Positions 1 through 8,059 of a stretch of DNA of 64,000 nt are shown here, in pieces. Made by a program: the position numbers and the translations under genes. Numbering within the stretch: position 1 is the first letter of the stretch; each line of letters begins with the position of its first letter. The DNA comes from Sphingorhabdus contaminans (lineage in GTDB: Bacteria > Pseudomonadota > Alphaproteobacteria > Sphingomonadales > Sphingomonadaceae), in assembly GCF_007280415.1 (NCBI RefSeq), contig NZ_VKKU01000002.1, positions 186,001 to 250,000 of the forward strand, given 5' to 3'. The notes under the pieces were generated by a model, which saw only the letters and a program-made list of their open reading frames with translations, was not told the origin of the DNA and made no database searches.

Positions 1-320
1 CGATGCTGTGCGGCGCGATCATCAACGCCGCCATCGCGTTCGTCGTTGCCGGTCCGCCGGTCATCGACCCGCGCCCGGCATATCTGAGCGGCGTGTTCTA
101 TCTCGGCATAGTCGGAACGGTCCTCACCTTCCCTTTCTATTTCCGCCTGATCCGCGACATCGGCCCCGGAAAGGCGGCCTATACCGGCGTGCTGATTCCG
201 GTGATCGCGATGCTGATCTCGACCGCCTTTGAAGGCTATGAATGGTCGCTGCTCGCCATTTCAGGCGCGGCGCTGGCGATGATCGGGCTCGTCGTCGCCA
301 TGCAAACGCGGAAAGCTTAG
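1..320 (+). CDS. EamA/DMT-family transporter, C-terminal part (5' end outside window)
   Basis: This is the end of an inner-membrane protein whose start lies before the window. The visible ~105 residues contain three hydrophobic helices and the segment YTGVLIPVIAMLISTAFEGY, typical of the last EamA repeat of drug/metabolite exporters, followed by a short basic tail QTRKA. Substrates of this family range from amino acids to drugs, so none is assigned. The reading frame is open to base 1 and stops with TAG at 318-320. Family assignment is by recognisable pattern only. Confidence 0.75.
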   Translation, partial: MLCGAIINAAIAFVVAGPPVIDPRPAYLSGVFYLGIVGTVLTFPFYFRLIRDIGPGKAAYTGVLIPVIAMLISTAFEGYEWSLLAISGAALAMIGLVVAMQTRKA

Positions 321-379
321 GACTCGCCTTCGAAATAGAATCGCGATAGCTTCGCTGCCAAACAAGGCAGGAGAGGGCT

Positions 380-1864
380 ATGGAGCAATTAAGCGGGCAG
401 GACGCGAGTTTCGTCTATCTGGATACGCCGAACACGCCGATGCATATCGGGTCGGTCGCGATTTATGACCCTTCCACAGCGCCCGGCGGGTTCGTCCGCT
501 TCAAGGATATCCTGCGCCATATCGAAGGGCGCTTGGACAAGGCACGCAGTTTCCGCCAGAAACTGGTGCGCGTCCCGTTCGACCTTGATCACCCCTATTG
601 GGTGGAGGATGCGAATTTCGATCTGGAATATCATGTCCGCCACATCGCCCTGCCGCAACCGGGTGACTGGCGGCAATTGTGTATCCAGGTCGCGCGTCTG
701 CATGCGCGGGGGATGGACCTGACCAAGCCGCTTTGGGAGTTCAACATTGTCGAGGGGCTCGACAATATCCCCGGCATTCCCAAGGGCAGCTTTGCGCTGG
801 TATCCAAGGTGCACCATGCCGCAATTGACGGCATGTCGGGCGTGGAGCTGAGCGCGGCGGTGCATGATCTGGAACCCAAGGAAGTGCCCGAGCCTGCGCC
901 TTCCACCTGGAAGCCGGAGGATGATCCCAAGCTGGGCGAGATGCTGATGCGGACATGGTTCAATTCGGTGACCCAGCCGGTGAAGTTCGCCAAGACGGTG
1001 GCCAACACCGTGCCCGGCATTGCGCGGCTGACGAAGGAAATTGCGGGCGGTGACGTCTCGCTGAAATCCACGCGCATGGCGCCGCAGACGATCTTCAATG
1101 GCAAGGTCGGCCCGCACCGCGTGTTTGACGGCGTGGTCTATTCGCTCGCCGATATCCGCGCGATCAAGGACCGGATCGACGGCGCGACGGTCAACGATGT
1201 GATTCTTGCCATCATCGGCGGGGCGTTGCGCGAATATCTGATGGGCCACGACGCCCTGCCCAAGCCCAGCCTGACCGCCATGGCCCCCATTTCGGTGCGG
1301 GCCGAGGGCGAAAAGGAAGCGCTGGGCAACCTTGTCTCGGCCATGATGGTGCAGCTCGGCACGCATATCGCCGACCCTGCGGAGCGGCTGCGCTACATCC
1401 ATAAGGAAGTGAAGAACAGCAAGGCGATGACCAACGCGGTCGGTGCGCGGACGCTGACCGATTATAGCCAGTTCACGCCCGCCGCTCTCGCCGGACTGGG
1501 CGCGCGGCTGTACACGCGGCTTGGCGTTGCGAACCTGCACTCGCCCGCGTTCAACTGCGTCGCCACCAACGTCCCCGGCCCGCGTGTCCCGCTCTATTTT
1601 GCAGGCGCGAAGCTGGTGCGGATGATGGGACTGGGGCCGGTGTTCGACGGCATGGGCCTGATCAACACGATCTACAGCTACGGTCCGGAAATCGCCATTT
1701 CCTTCACCAGCGACCGCGCCATCATGCCCGACCCTTCGGCCTATGCCGCTGCGCTGCAACGCTCCTTCGAAGCGCTGCGCGACGCGGATTTCAGCGAGGC
1801 AAAGCCGGAAAAGGCAACCAAGCCTGCAAAGCCCGCCAAAAAGGCGAAGCCCAAGGCGAAGTAG
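380..1864 (+). CDS. Wax ester synthase/diacylglycerol acyltransferase (WS/DGAT family)
   Basis: A 494-residue acyl-CoA-dependent O-acyltransferase, expected to esterify fatty alcohols or diacylglycerol to storage lipid at the membrane face. The N-terminus LSGQDASFVYLDTPNTPMHIG is typical of the family. The catalytic HHxxxDG motif is present as HHAAIDG (residues 145-151), and the C-terminal half has the NVPGP segment conserved in WS/DGAT enzymes. The protein ends in a Lys/Ala/Pro-rich tail (about 25 residues) that may be disordered or bind acidic surfaces. The start is an ATG preceded by AGGAGAG. It converges with the next gene, an alpha/beta hydrolase; both may act on lipids, but that is inference. 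Confidence 0.9.
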   Translation: MEQLSGQDASFVYLDTPNTPMHIGSVAIYDPSTAPGGFVRFKDILRHIEGRLDKARSFRQKLVRVPFDLDHPYWVEDANFDLEYHVRHIALPQPGDWRQLCIQVARLHARGMDLTKPLWEFNIVEGLDNIPGIPKGSFALVSKVHHAAIDGMSGVELSAAVHDLEPKEVPEPAPSTWKPEDDPKLGEMLMRTWFNSVTQPVKFAKTVANTVPGIARLTKEIAGGDVSLKSTRMAPQTIFNGKVGPHRVFDGVVYSLADIRAIKDRIDGATVNDVILAIIGGALREYLMGHDALPKPSLTAMAPISVRAEGEKEALGNLVSAMMVQLGTHIADPAERLRYIHKEVKNSKAMTNAVGARTLTDYSQFTPAALAGLGARLYTRLGVANLHSPAFNCVATNVPGPRVPLYFAGAKLVRMMGLGPVFDGMGLINTIYSYGPEIAISFTSDRAIMPDPSAYAAALQRSFEALRDADFSEAKPEKATKPAKPAKKAKPKAK

Positions 1865-1884
1865 TTTCTCGCTGAAAAACGCTC

Positions 1885-1906
1885 CCTCTCCCCATCAGGG
1901 GAGGGG
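1885..1906. terminator. Hairpin between convergent genes, possible terminator
   Basis: A 9-bp GC-rich stem (one G-T pair) with an ATCA loop lies between the stop of the acyltransferase gene and the end of the convergent hydrolase gene. There is no T-run on either side, so it may be a transcription barrier or mRNA-stabilising stem rather than a classical intrinsic terminator. Confidence 0.4.
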
Positions 1907-1919
1907 CCAGCGCAATCGC

Positions 1920-2717
1920 TTAGTGCCCCGAGGACGGATATACCAACGCCCGCGCGCCGGTGCGTTCAAAGGGTTTCCAGCCGTCTTCCGGCTGGGCCAG
2001 ACGGTCCGCAATTGCCCAGAGCACGGCGGGGTTAGCGCCTAGGCCGCAATGGCTGCCGCGCACTTCGATATTGTCCGTCGTGTCCGACGCAGGCTCGCGC
2101 GAGTTTTGCCAGGCGACAACGCCATCGTTGCGCGAGAAAATGGCGGTCGACGGCACCGGCGGCACCGCATGGCCTTCGCTGACCTGTTCGCGCATTTTCG
2201 GATCGTCGAGCTTTTGCCCCGTCACATATTGATAGGCGCGCCACGCATTGGTGGACTTGGGCGTGCCCTTGATGGGCGAGCCCAGCGAAATCACCTGCCG
2301 GATCTTGTCGGGACGGCGGCGCGACAGCATGCGCGCGAACGAACCGCCCAGTGACCAGCCGACAAGGCTGACCTTCTTGCCGGTCTTGGCGTAGATTTCG
2401 TCAAGCCGCGCGATCATTTTCTCGCCTTCCTGCCCCACGGCCTTATGGCCAAGGTTGCGGCCCAGTTCCCAATGATAGGGATCATAGCCCAGCTTCTTCA
2501 GATAGCTGTGCAGCGGCTTCATCGAAAATTCCGATGCCATGAAACCGGGCAACAGCATGACCGGATGCCCGTCGCCCTTGGGCGCCTGCAACAGGAAGGG
2601 CGCGGCCCAGGGCAGCGATCCTGTTTCCAGCAAAGCGCGGGGCAGTTCGCTCAGGATCAGCAAAAGCGAGGGGGCCTTGACGGCGGCATGCGGGTTTTCC
2701 GCGGCGATAGTGGCCAA
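1920..2717 (-). CDS. Alpha/beta hydrolase (lipase/esterase-like)
   Basis: A 265-residue alpha/beta-hydrolase. The nucleophile elbow GWSLGG places the catalytic Ser at 122; Asp198 in RNDGVV and His223 in GSHCGL fit the acid and base of the triad. The N-terminal region has LLPGFMASE, the oxyanion-hole region of lipase-like members, and LGSPIKGTP follows the nucleophile as in PHB depolymerase/lipase relatives. The start is a TTG with GGGAGAG eight bases upstream; no nearer ATG is available. There is no obvious signal peptide, so it is probably cytoplasmic. The substrate is unknown; an ester or acylglycerol is likely. Confidence 0.82.
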   Translation of the reverse strand: MATIAAENPHAAVKAPSLLLILSELPRALLETGSLPWAAPFLLQAPKGDGHPVMLLPGFMASEFSMKPLHSYLKKLGYDPYHWELGRNLGHKAVGQEGEKMIARLDEIYAKTGKKVSLVGWSLGGSFARMLSRRRPDKIRQVISLGSPIKGTPKSTNAWRAYQYVTGQKLDDPKMREQVSEGHAVPPVPSTAIFSRNDGVVAWQNSREPASDTTDNIEVRGSHCGLGANPAVLWAIADRLAQPEDGWKPFERTGARALVYPSSGH

Positions 2718-2809
2718 AATAACTCTCCCGAAAACATTCGAAACGGCTGGTCTGTTGCCAGTTTAACGGGAGGCTAGGCCGATAGTTCCGCGTCGGTCAA
2801 TCCGCTTTT

Positions 2810-3622
2810 TTATACAGGCGCGGCCAATAGCGCGCTAAGCCCCTGTTTATAATCGCTATATGTGGGTGCCCAGCCCAGCAGGCGCTTTGCCTTGCCGTTC
2901 GAAATACGTCGGTTTTCGGCATAAAAGCCCAGCGCCATCGGTGAAAGCTGCGCCTCGTCCAATGTCTGCAGCACCGGCCAGGGCAGGCCCAAAAGGTCGC
3001 AGGCATATTCGATCACAGCATTTTGCGATGCCGGCAGATCGTCCGCGATATTATAGACACCGGGCGCACCTGCAAAGGAAGCCATCACTGCGCCGACAAT
3101 ATCATCGGCATGGATACGGCTGAAAATCTGGTCCGGCAGGGCGATCCGGTGGGCCTTGCCCTCGCGCACACGGTCAAGCGCGGATCGGCCCGGCCCGTAA
3201 ATGCCCGGCAGGCGAAAGACATGCATATCCGGCCGCACCCCCTGCCACGCCAGATCCGCCTCGGCCCGCGCCGTGCGGCGACCCTGACCAATGGACGCGC
3301 TTTCATCCACCCATGCGCCGCCGGTATCACCATAGACGCCGGTTGATGACAGATAGCCCGACCATTGCGCCCTGCTGCCCGCGATTTCCGCGCCATAGGA
3401 CGCCAGCACCGGGTCAACACCCTCGGCCAGCGGCGGCACGCTCGACAGGATATGGGTTGCGCTTTCCAGCGCGTCGAGCACGGCATAACGGTCGTCAAAG
3501 GCCACCGCGCCCTCCCCGCTCATCCGCCTTGTGCCGGTGACCCGCCAACCGGCCGTGCGGAGCCGTTCGGCCAGCCGCGACGCGGTGTAGCCCATTCCGA
3601 AAATCAGCATATGCCCTGTCAT
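2810..3622 (-). CDS. NAD-dependent epimerase/dehydratase-like SDR protein
   Basis: A 270-residue extended/atypical SDR. The start at MTGHMLIFGMGYTA is chosen because the Rossmann glycine motif GMGYTASRLA follows directly; a longer frame upstream uses TTG and would overlap the divergent pgeF start. STGVYGDTGG contains the SDR Ser/Tyr region, and the end segment NRRISNGKAKRLLGWAPTYSDYKQG is typical of YeeZ-like nucleoside-diphosphate-sugar epimerase relatives. The YxxxK lysine is not obvious, so catalytic competence is uncertain. It is transcribed divergently from pgeF with about 80 bp between them. Confidence 0.8.
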   Translation of the reverse strand: MTGHMLIFGMGYTASRLAERLRTAGWRVTGTRRMSGEGAVAFDDRYAVLDALESATHILSSVPPLAEGVDPVLASYGAEIAGSRAQWSGYLSSTGVYGDTGGAWVDESASIGQGRRTARAEADLAWQGVRPDMHVFRLPGIYGPGRSALDRVREGKAHRIALPDQIFSRIHADDIVGAVMASFAGAPGVYNIADDLPASQNAVIEYACDLLGLPWPVLQTLDEAQLSPMALGFYAENRRISNGKAKRLLGWAPTYSDYKQGLSALLAAPV

Positions 3623-3699
3623 GGCCTGTGGTTCGCAATCTAATGGCTTGCCGTCAAGCGCCGCACTTGCAATGAAGCCCACAGGGAGAAGCAGAAGCA

Positions 3700-4464
3700 A
3701 TGAGCGTCGAACTTATCAGGGCACGGATGCTGGGCGATGTCCCGCACGGTTTTCTCGGGCGTGCAGGGGGCGTGTCCACCGGAATCTATGCCGGCCTGAA
3801 TGTGGGTCTGGGGTCGGAAGACGAGCGCGAGGCCGTGCTTGAAAACCGGCGCCGTGCCGCAGACGCCGTGCTTGCGGGCGCCGACATTGCCCGCGTCTAC
3901 CAGATCCATTCGCCCGATGTCGTCACGGTGACCGGACCAACCGATGCGGAAGACCCGCCCAAGGGCGACGCGATGGTTACGAACCGTCCCGGCCTGTTGC
4001 TCGGCATTGTCACTGCCGATTGCGTGCCGGTCCTGTTTGCCGATGCGCAGGCCGGCGTGATCGGTGCGGCCCATGCCGGATGGAAAGGCGCGATTACCGG
4101 CGTTACCGACAACACCCTGTCCGCGATGGAGGCCCTCGGGGCCGACCGCGCCCGCATCCGCTGCGCCATCGGGCCGTGCATAGCGCAGAAAAGCTATGAG
4201 GTGGATACCGCCTTTTACCAGCGCTTCGTCGATGAAAATCCGGAAAATGAGCGTTTCTTTGCCGATGGCAAACCCGGCCATTACCAGTTCGATATCGAAG
4301 GCTATGTCGCCGCGCGGCTGGCGCAGGCGGGGGTTACGCAAATCGAATGTCTGGGCGAGGATACCTATAGCCAGCCCGACCGTTTCTTCAGCTATCGCCG
4401 CAGTTGCCACAAGGACGAGCCCGGCTATGGCCGCCAGATTTCGCTGATCGGCCTGCCCGCATGA
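3700..4464 (+). CDS. pgeF: Peptidoglycan editing factor PgeF (YfiH/LACC1 family)
   Basis: A 254-residue member of the YfiH/LACC1 family, which in enterobacteria removes mis-incorporated L-Ser from UDP-MurNAc peptide and in other members acts on purine nucleosides. The N-terminus has the family signature GGVSTGIYAGLNVG; the metal/catalytic residues His70, Cys108 (TADCVPV) and His125 (AAHAGWKG) are all present, as is the RCAIGPCI motif. The stop codon overlaps the start of the SLC13 gene downstream (ATGA), so the two are co-translated. Confidence in family is high; the exact substrate in this organism is inferred. Confidence 0.9.
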   Translation: MSVELIRARMLGDVPHGFLGRAGGVSTGIYAGLNVGLGSEDEREAVLENRRRAADAVLAGADIARVYQIHSPDVVTVTGPTDAEDPPKGDAMVTNRPGLLLGIVTADCVPVLFADAQAGVIGAAHAGWKGAITGVTDNTLSAMEALGADRARIRCAIGPCIAQKSYEVDTAFYQRFVDENPENERFFADGKPGHYQFDIEGYVAARLAQAGVTQIECLGEDTYSQPDRFFSYRRSCHKDEPGYGRQISLIGLPA

Positions 4465-5861
4465 CCGCGGCCCGAGTGGGATTTTGGGGCGGCCTGCTGG
4501 TCTTTGCCGCGATGCTGCTGGCCCCTGTGCCTTCGGGTATGGAGGCATCGGCATGGAATGTCGCGGCGCTCACCATATTGATGGCGACCTGGTGGATGAC
4601 GCAGGCCCTGCCCCTCACCGTAACGGCGCTGCTTCCCTTTCTCGCTTTGCCGCTGATGGGTGTGCTGACCGCGCAGGATGTGGCCAAGGAATATTATTCG
4701 CCGACCCTGTTCCTGATTTTGGGCGGTGCGTTTCTGGCGCTGACCATCGAACGCACCGGCATGCACCGGCGCGTCGCGCTCGCCATCCTTGGCCGTTCGG
4801 GGCATAGTGTTCAGGGGCTGATGATCGCCTTCATGGGGTCGACCGCCCTGCTCAGTATGGTGATGTCCAACACCTCCATCGCGCTTATCATGGTGCCGAT
4901 TGCCATTGCCGTATTGGCGGCAGGCGGCGTGAAAGAGGGGGAGACTGACGGTCTTCCGGGCGCGCTGATCATGGGGGTCGCCTTTGCCGCGAGCATTGGC
5001 GGTCTGGGTACGCTGGTCGGTTCGCCCACCAACGCCATCGCGGCGGGGCTGGTTGAAAAGCAACTGGGTATCCAGATCAGCTTCGTGACGTGGATGCAAT
5101 ATGGCCTGCCTATCGTCTTCCTCGGCATTCCGCTCTGCGCCTTCATCCTGATGCGCGTGCAAAAGGTCAGCGCGGGCAGCTTCGACGTCGACGCCGCCCG
5201 CGCCGCCATTGGCAAACCGCAGCCCATGTCGGTCGCCGAACGGCGGCTGGTGCCGATATTCCTGCTGGTCATCGGCGCATGGATTGGCCAGCCGCTGATC
5301 GAACCCTATCTGCCCAAGGGTGGCATTACCGATGGCAGCATCGCCATTGCAGGATCGCTGCTGCTCTTCCTTATCCCTGATGGCACGGGACGTCCGCTGC
5401 TGCTCTGGCAAGAGGCCGACCGTGCGCCCTGGGGCGTTATCATGATGTTCGGCGGCGGACTTGCGCTGGCGGCGGGGATTACCGAATCCGGCCTTGCCGC
5501 ATGGCTGGGCGAGGCGCTTGAACCCCTGTCCTCGGTCCACCCGGTCATCATCGCCCTCGCACTGACCGCGCTGGTCATCCTGATCACCGAATTTGCCAGC
5601 AATGTCGCGACGGCCAGCGGCGTCCTGCCCGTCGTCGCCGGCCTCGTCACGGCCACCGGTGCGGACCCCTGGCTCATGGCCATGGCCGCCTCCATGGCCG
5701 CAAGCTGGGGCTTCATGATGCCATCGGGCACCGGCCCCAACGCCATAGCCTGGTCCACCGGCCACATCGCCCTGCCCAAAATGGTCAAGGCCGGATTCCT
5801 GCTGGATATTGCAGGGATACCGTTGATTGTCGGGGTGATCTGGGTGGTTGGGCTGCTTTAG
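4461..5861 (+). CDS. SLC13/DASS-family anion symporter
   Basis: A 466-residue inner-membrane protein with about 11-13 hydrophobic segments. The motifs SNTSIALIMVPIA and the cluster GGLGTLVGSPTNAIAAG are the two SNT-type substrate/Na+ loops of the divalent anion:sodium symporter family, repeated near the C-terminus by EFASNVATASGVLPV and MPSGTGPNAIAW. Likely substrates are dicarboxylates or sulfate. The start ATG overlaps the pgeF stop as ATGA; a longer in-frame reading inside pgeF is rejected. No extra TrkA-C domains are seen, unlike the second SLC13-like permease at 26760. Confidence 0.88.
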   Translation: MTAARVGFWGGLLVFAAMLLAPVPSGMEASAWNVAALTILMATWWMTQALPLTVTALLPFLALPLMGVLTAQDVAKEYYSPTLFLILGGAFLALTIERTGMHRRVALAILGRSGHSVQGLMIAFMGSTALLSMVMSNTSIALIMVPIAIAVLAAGGVKEGETDGLPGALIMGVAFAASIGGLGTLVGSPTNAIAAGLVEKQLGIQISFVTWMQYGLPIVFLGIPLCAFILMRVQKVSAGSFDVDAARAAIGKPQPMSVAERRLVPIFLLVIGAWIGQPLIEPYLPKGGITDGSIAIAGSLLLFLIPDGTGRPLLLWQEADRAPWGVIMMFGGGLALAAGITESGLAAWLGEALEPLSSVHPVIIALALTALVILITEFASNVATASGVLPVVAGLVTATGADPWLMAMAASMAASWGFMMPSGTGPNAIAWSTGHIALPKMVKAGFLLDIAGIPLIVGVIWVVGLL

Positions 5862-5939
5862 GGGTTTGGGGTTTTTGCTAGAAGGAAGAAGGCGGGGGGC
5901 TTTTGCCTTGGGTGGCGATTTTAAGGGAGTTAAACACCG

Positions 5940-6311
5940 GTGAACTCGCGGACGTCTATCCTTGCCAGTTGTTTGCTTTTCTTGATTTCGAACACAGCAT
6001 GCACCCCAAAGCGCCCGGAAACATCTTCTTATTTCAAGGAAGTGACGGGCCTAAGCATCTGCGAGAGTTCTACGATCAAAAATACAAAACAGGGCGAACA
6101 CGACCATGAAAGTGAACCCATATATCAAGTCATCATTGTCGCAGACGAAAAATGCTTGCTCGAACTGAATGACCAAATAGCAGAAAAATTCGATGTTTCT
6201 TGCGATCTATCAGACAGTAATGGCTGTACATTCACCGACCAGAAGTCGAATTGGTATAAAATTGAGAAAAATTCCGATGGCTCATTATTGTTTAGATTGT
6301 CTTTTACATAG
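5940..6311 (+). CDS. Hypothetical lipoprotein
   Basis: A 123-residue protein of unrecognised family. It starts at a GTG and has a hydrophobic leader ending in SNTAC, a plausible lipobox with Cys at about residue 21. The rest is polar, with four further cysteines (at LSICES, EKCLLE, VSCDLS, GCTFTD) that could form disulfides in the periplasm. Base composition is lower in GC than the flanking core genes, which suggests recent acquisition. It converges with another lipoprotein gene. Function unknown. Confidence 0.55.
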   Translation: MNSRTSILASCLLFLISNTACTPKRPETSSYFKEVTGLSICESSTIKNTKQGEHDHESEPIYQVIIVADEKCLLELNDQIAEKFDVSCDLSDSNGCTFTDQKSNWYKIEKNSDGSLLFRLSFT

Positions 6312-6357
6312 AAGCGACATGTGGTGATATGACCGCTCTCGACAATGTTGCGGCCGT

Positions 6358-6768
6358 CTATTGCTCCAAATTTACAAGCTGACCGTCTGTTTTGATTGTG
6401 AAACGCCCCCAACCATATCCTGTTGCTCCCGTCGTGGTGTTGACTTCATAAATGATGCCTGGTCGGATAGGTTGTGCAGTGATCGTTGGCCATTCTGGCT
6501 GGGGCTGGCCAAGGAAGCTGCTTCCATATTTTATCGGAAACTTATTGGCACAATCGTCATCGTAACTAACGCTGGCACGCCATGCGCTTTCTCGCTCATC
6601 TTCAGCAATTACTTCGATCCTGCGTAAGCATGATGGTTTGCTGTTCGATCTAGGGTCTATCCCGAATGTAATTTGCCCATTTTCAAGCGTCGCAACAACG
6701 CCGTATTCATATGAACATCCGCTAAGGATGATGGTGGACCACAAAAGTAATAGTACTCGACGGACCAT
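6358..6768 (-). CDS. Hypothetical lipoprotein
   Basis: A 136-residue protein with a short basic N-terminus (MVRRV), a hydrophobic stretch and lipobox LSGC near residue 18, so it is probably lipid-anchored. The mature part shows a repeating beta-like pattern and ends GRFTIKTDGQLVNLEQ. No family was recognised. Composition is AT-richer than the core. It sits in a small accessory patch between the pgeF operon and the sulfur-enzyme gene. Confidence 0.6.
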   Translation of the reverse strand: MVRRVLLLLWSTIILSGCSYEYGVVATLENGQITFGIDPRSNSKPSCLRRIEVIAEDERESAWRASVSYDDDCANKFPIKYGSSFLGQPQPEWPTITAQPIRPGIIYEVNTTTGATGYGWGRFTIKTDGQLVNLEQ

Positions 6769-6830
6769 TGGCTAGCTCCACCAAATCGTAATCTGGCCGA
6801 TTATGGACGGTACGAAGATCAACAACAACT

Positions 6831-7076
6831 ATCCACGACATTCCGGTTATAACAGCTAGCCGCTTAGCAGATTGAACGCCGCCTTAAGTTCAGCACATTC
6901 GTACCCGCTGTTTGGGCTTGGAAAGGTACAGGGCCACCACAGCTTTGTGCCAGAGGATTAGCTGGAAGAAAGAAGAGAAAGAAGAAAGACGGGCCGGATG
7001 CGTGATGCCTTTCAACCTACTTTTTCCTTCTTTCTCTTTCTTCTTCTGACGAAAAATCGGCACGACCCATCCACCA
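6831..7076 (+). repeat. Dispersed repeat with polypurine/polypyrimidine hairpin, copy A
   Basis: This copy matches an inverted copy at 14905-15161. Its core (6947-7063) has ends GTGCC and GGCAC. Inside, a purine tract of GAAGAAA-type runs (about 6964-6989) is complementary to a pyrimidine tract (about 7021-7047), with a conserved loop containing CGGGCCGGATGCG and TTTCAACCTAC. The loop is conserved between copies, so the similarity is not just low complexity. A flanking arm of ~100 bp is more diverged but keeps CCGGAATGT and GTGGAT at the same spacing. The unit occupies most of the gene-free 427 bp between 6769 and 7195; the remaining flanks show nothing recognisable. Confidence 0.75.
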
Positions 7077-7195
7077 GCGCGCGGCCGACTATAAAAGCAT
7101 GGGTTAGGGACAGTCTTCGGGTGTCTTTGCGCCTTTGTGCGCGACTGTTCCTACACAGCGTTGCCCAACGCATTGACTCGGGGCATAGTGACGGG

Positions 7196-7897
7196 ATGCC
7201 TGACACTTTGGATCTGGACCCCGAATGGGGGGCAATTGACCTCCTCGAGGATATTGAAGACACATTCGGCATCAAGATAAGCGATGATGAGGCAGAGAAT
7301 TGCTGCACTGTTGGCGACGTTTATAACGTGATTTGCGCGCATTTGCCCCAATGGGATCTTCAGGATGGAAATTGCGGGTCTTCGATTATCTTTTACAGGA
7401 TCAGAAGCGCCCTGCGTCCATTGGAAAAAAGGGAGATACGCCCAACCACAGCGCTGAGCGCAATGGGGCAATCACCGTCCAGAATGTTCCGAACCATCGA
7501 GACCGAAAGTGGACTGCGCCTACCCTCCCCGTCCATGACATGGCGGGGCAATATTGGTGTGGTGATACTGACGGCAGGCGTTATCTTCACCGTTATCGCT
7601 GTTTTTGCCGCGCTTTGGCTGACCGCAGTTGTTTTGGGCGTGATTGCAGCGATAGGGCTTGCCATTGTGAAAACGGATCCGTGCCGGTTTCCGAAAGGAG
7701 TCGAAACGATCGGCGAGCTTGTGAAACGGGCATTGCCCCTAAATGCAACCTTTCTGGTGGAAGCCGGCGGAAGACCGGCCGACCGCTGGTCCATTCTGAC
7801 GGCGCTCGCAGGGGAGCATGGAAGTTTGCAACCTGCTGCTATTTCGCCGGATACATATCTTCACAGAAAAAGCCTGCAGGACGCATGTGCGGCTTGA
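7196..7897 (+). CDS. Membrane protein with degenerate acyl-carrier-protein-like N-terminus
   Basis: A 233-residue protein. The ATG start (MPDTLDLDPEW) is chosen because the upstream in-frame part is read out of the repeat element. Residues about 8-45 (AIDLLEDIEDTFGIKISDDE, then TVGDVYNVI) match helices 2-4 of acyl carrier proteins, but the phosphopantetheine serine of the usual DSL motif is replaced in the sequence EWGAIDLLE. Residues about 115-165 form two closely spaced transmembrane helices. The C-terminal part resembles the soluble end of DUF-type ACP-like proteins but was not recognised. It may be a structural or regulatory ACP-fold domain tethered to the membrane; this is inference. Confidence 0.6.
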   Translation: MPDTLDLDPEWGAIDLLEDIEDTFGIKISDDEAENCCTVGDVYNVICAHLPQWDLQDGNCGSSIIFYRIRSALRPLEKREIRPTTALSAMGQSPSRMFRTIETESGLRLPSPSMTWRGNIGVVILTAGVIFTVIAVFAALWLTAVVLGVIAAIGLAIVKTDPCRFPKGVETIGELVKRALPLNATFLVEAGGRPADRWSILTALAGEHGSLQPAAISPDTYLHRKSLQDACAA

Positions 7898-8019
7898 AGT
7901 CGACGTTCGGTCGCCTATCTCCCCGTGCCTCGAAACTACCCGCACCCTCCTCCAACGGCACACCCCCCCGCATCACACCTCCTTCCTCCTAGCCCCCGCA
8001 CGTAATTTAGTTTCAATTG

Positions 8020-8034
8020 TAACAAATAATGTTA
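8020..8034. promoter_or_regulatory. AT-rich inverted repeat upstream of the sulfur-enzyme gene
   Basis: An inverted repeat TAAC-N7-GTTA lies 26 bp before the GTG start of the PLP enzyme, within the only AT-rich stretch of this upstream region. It could be a promoter/operator element; no regulator is identified. Confidence 0.3.
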
Positions 8035-8059
8035 TGGCATGGGGCAATAGGAGAATCCC

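Noticed and set aside
389-1759. A 456-residue minus-strand frame inside the WS/DGAT gene
   Set aside because: It is rich in Arg/His/Gln, as expected for a GC-rich shadow frame, and opposes an intact gene with an HHxxxDG motif.
4425-5765. A 446-residue minus-strand frame inside the SLC13 gene
   Set aside because: Low-complexity Gly/His/Arg composition and no start context; the plus strand clearly encodes the transporter.
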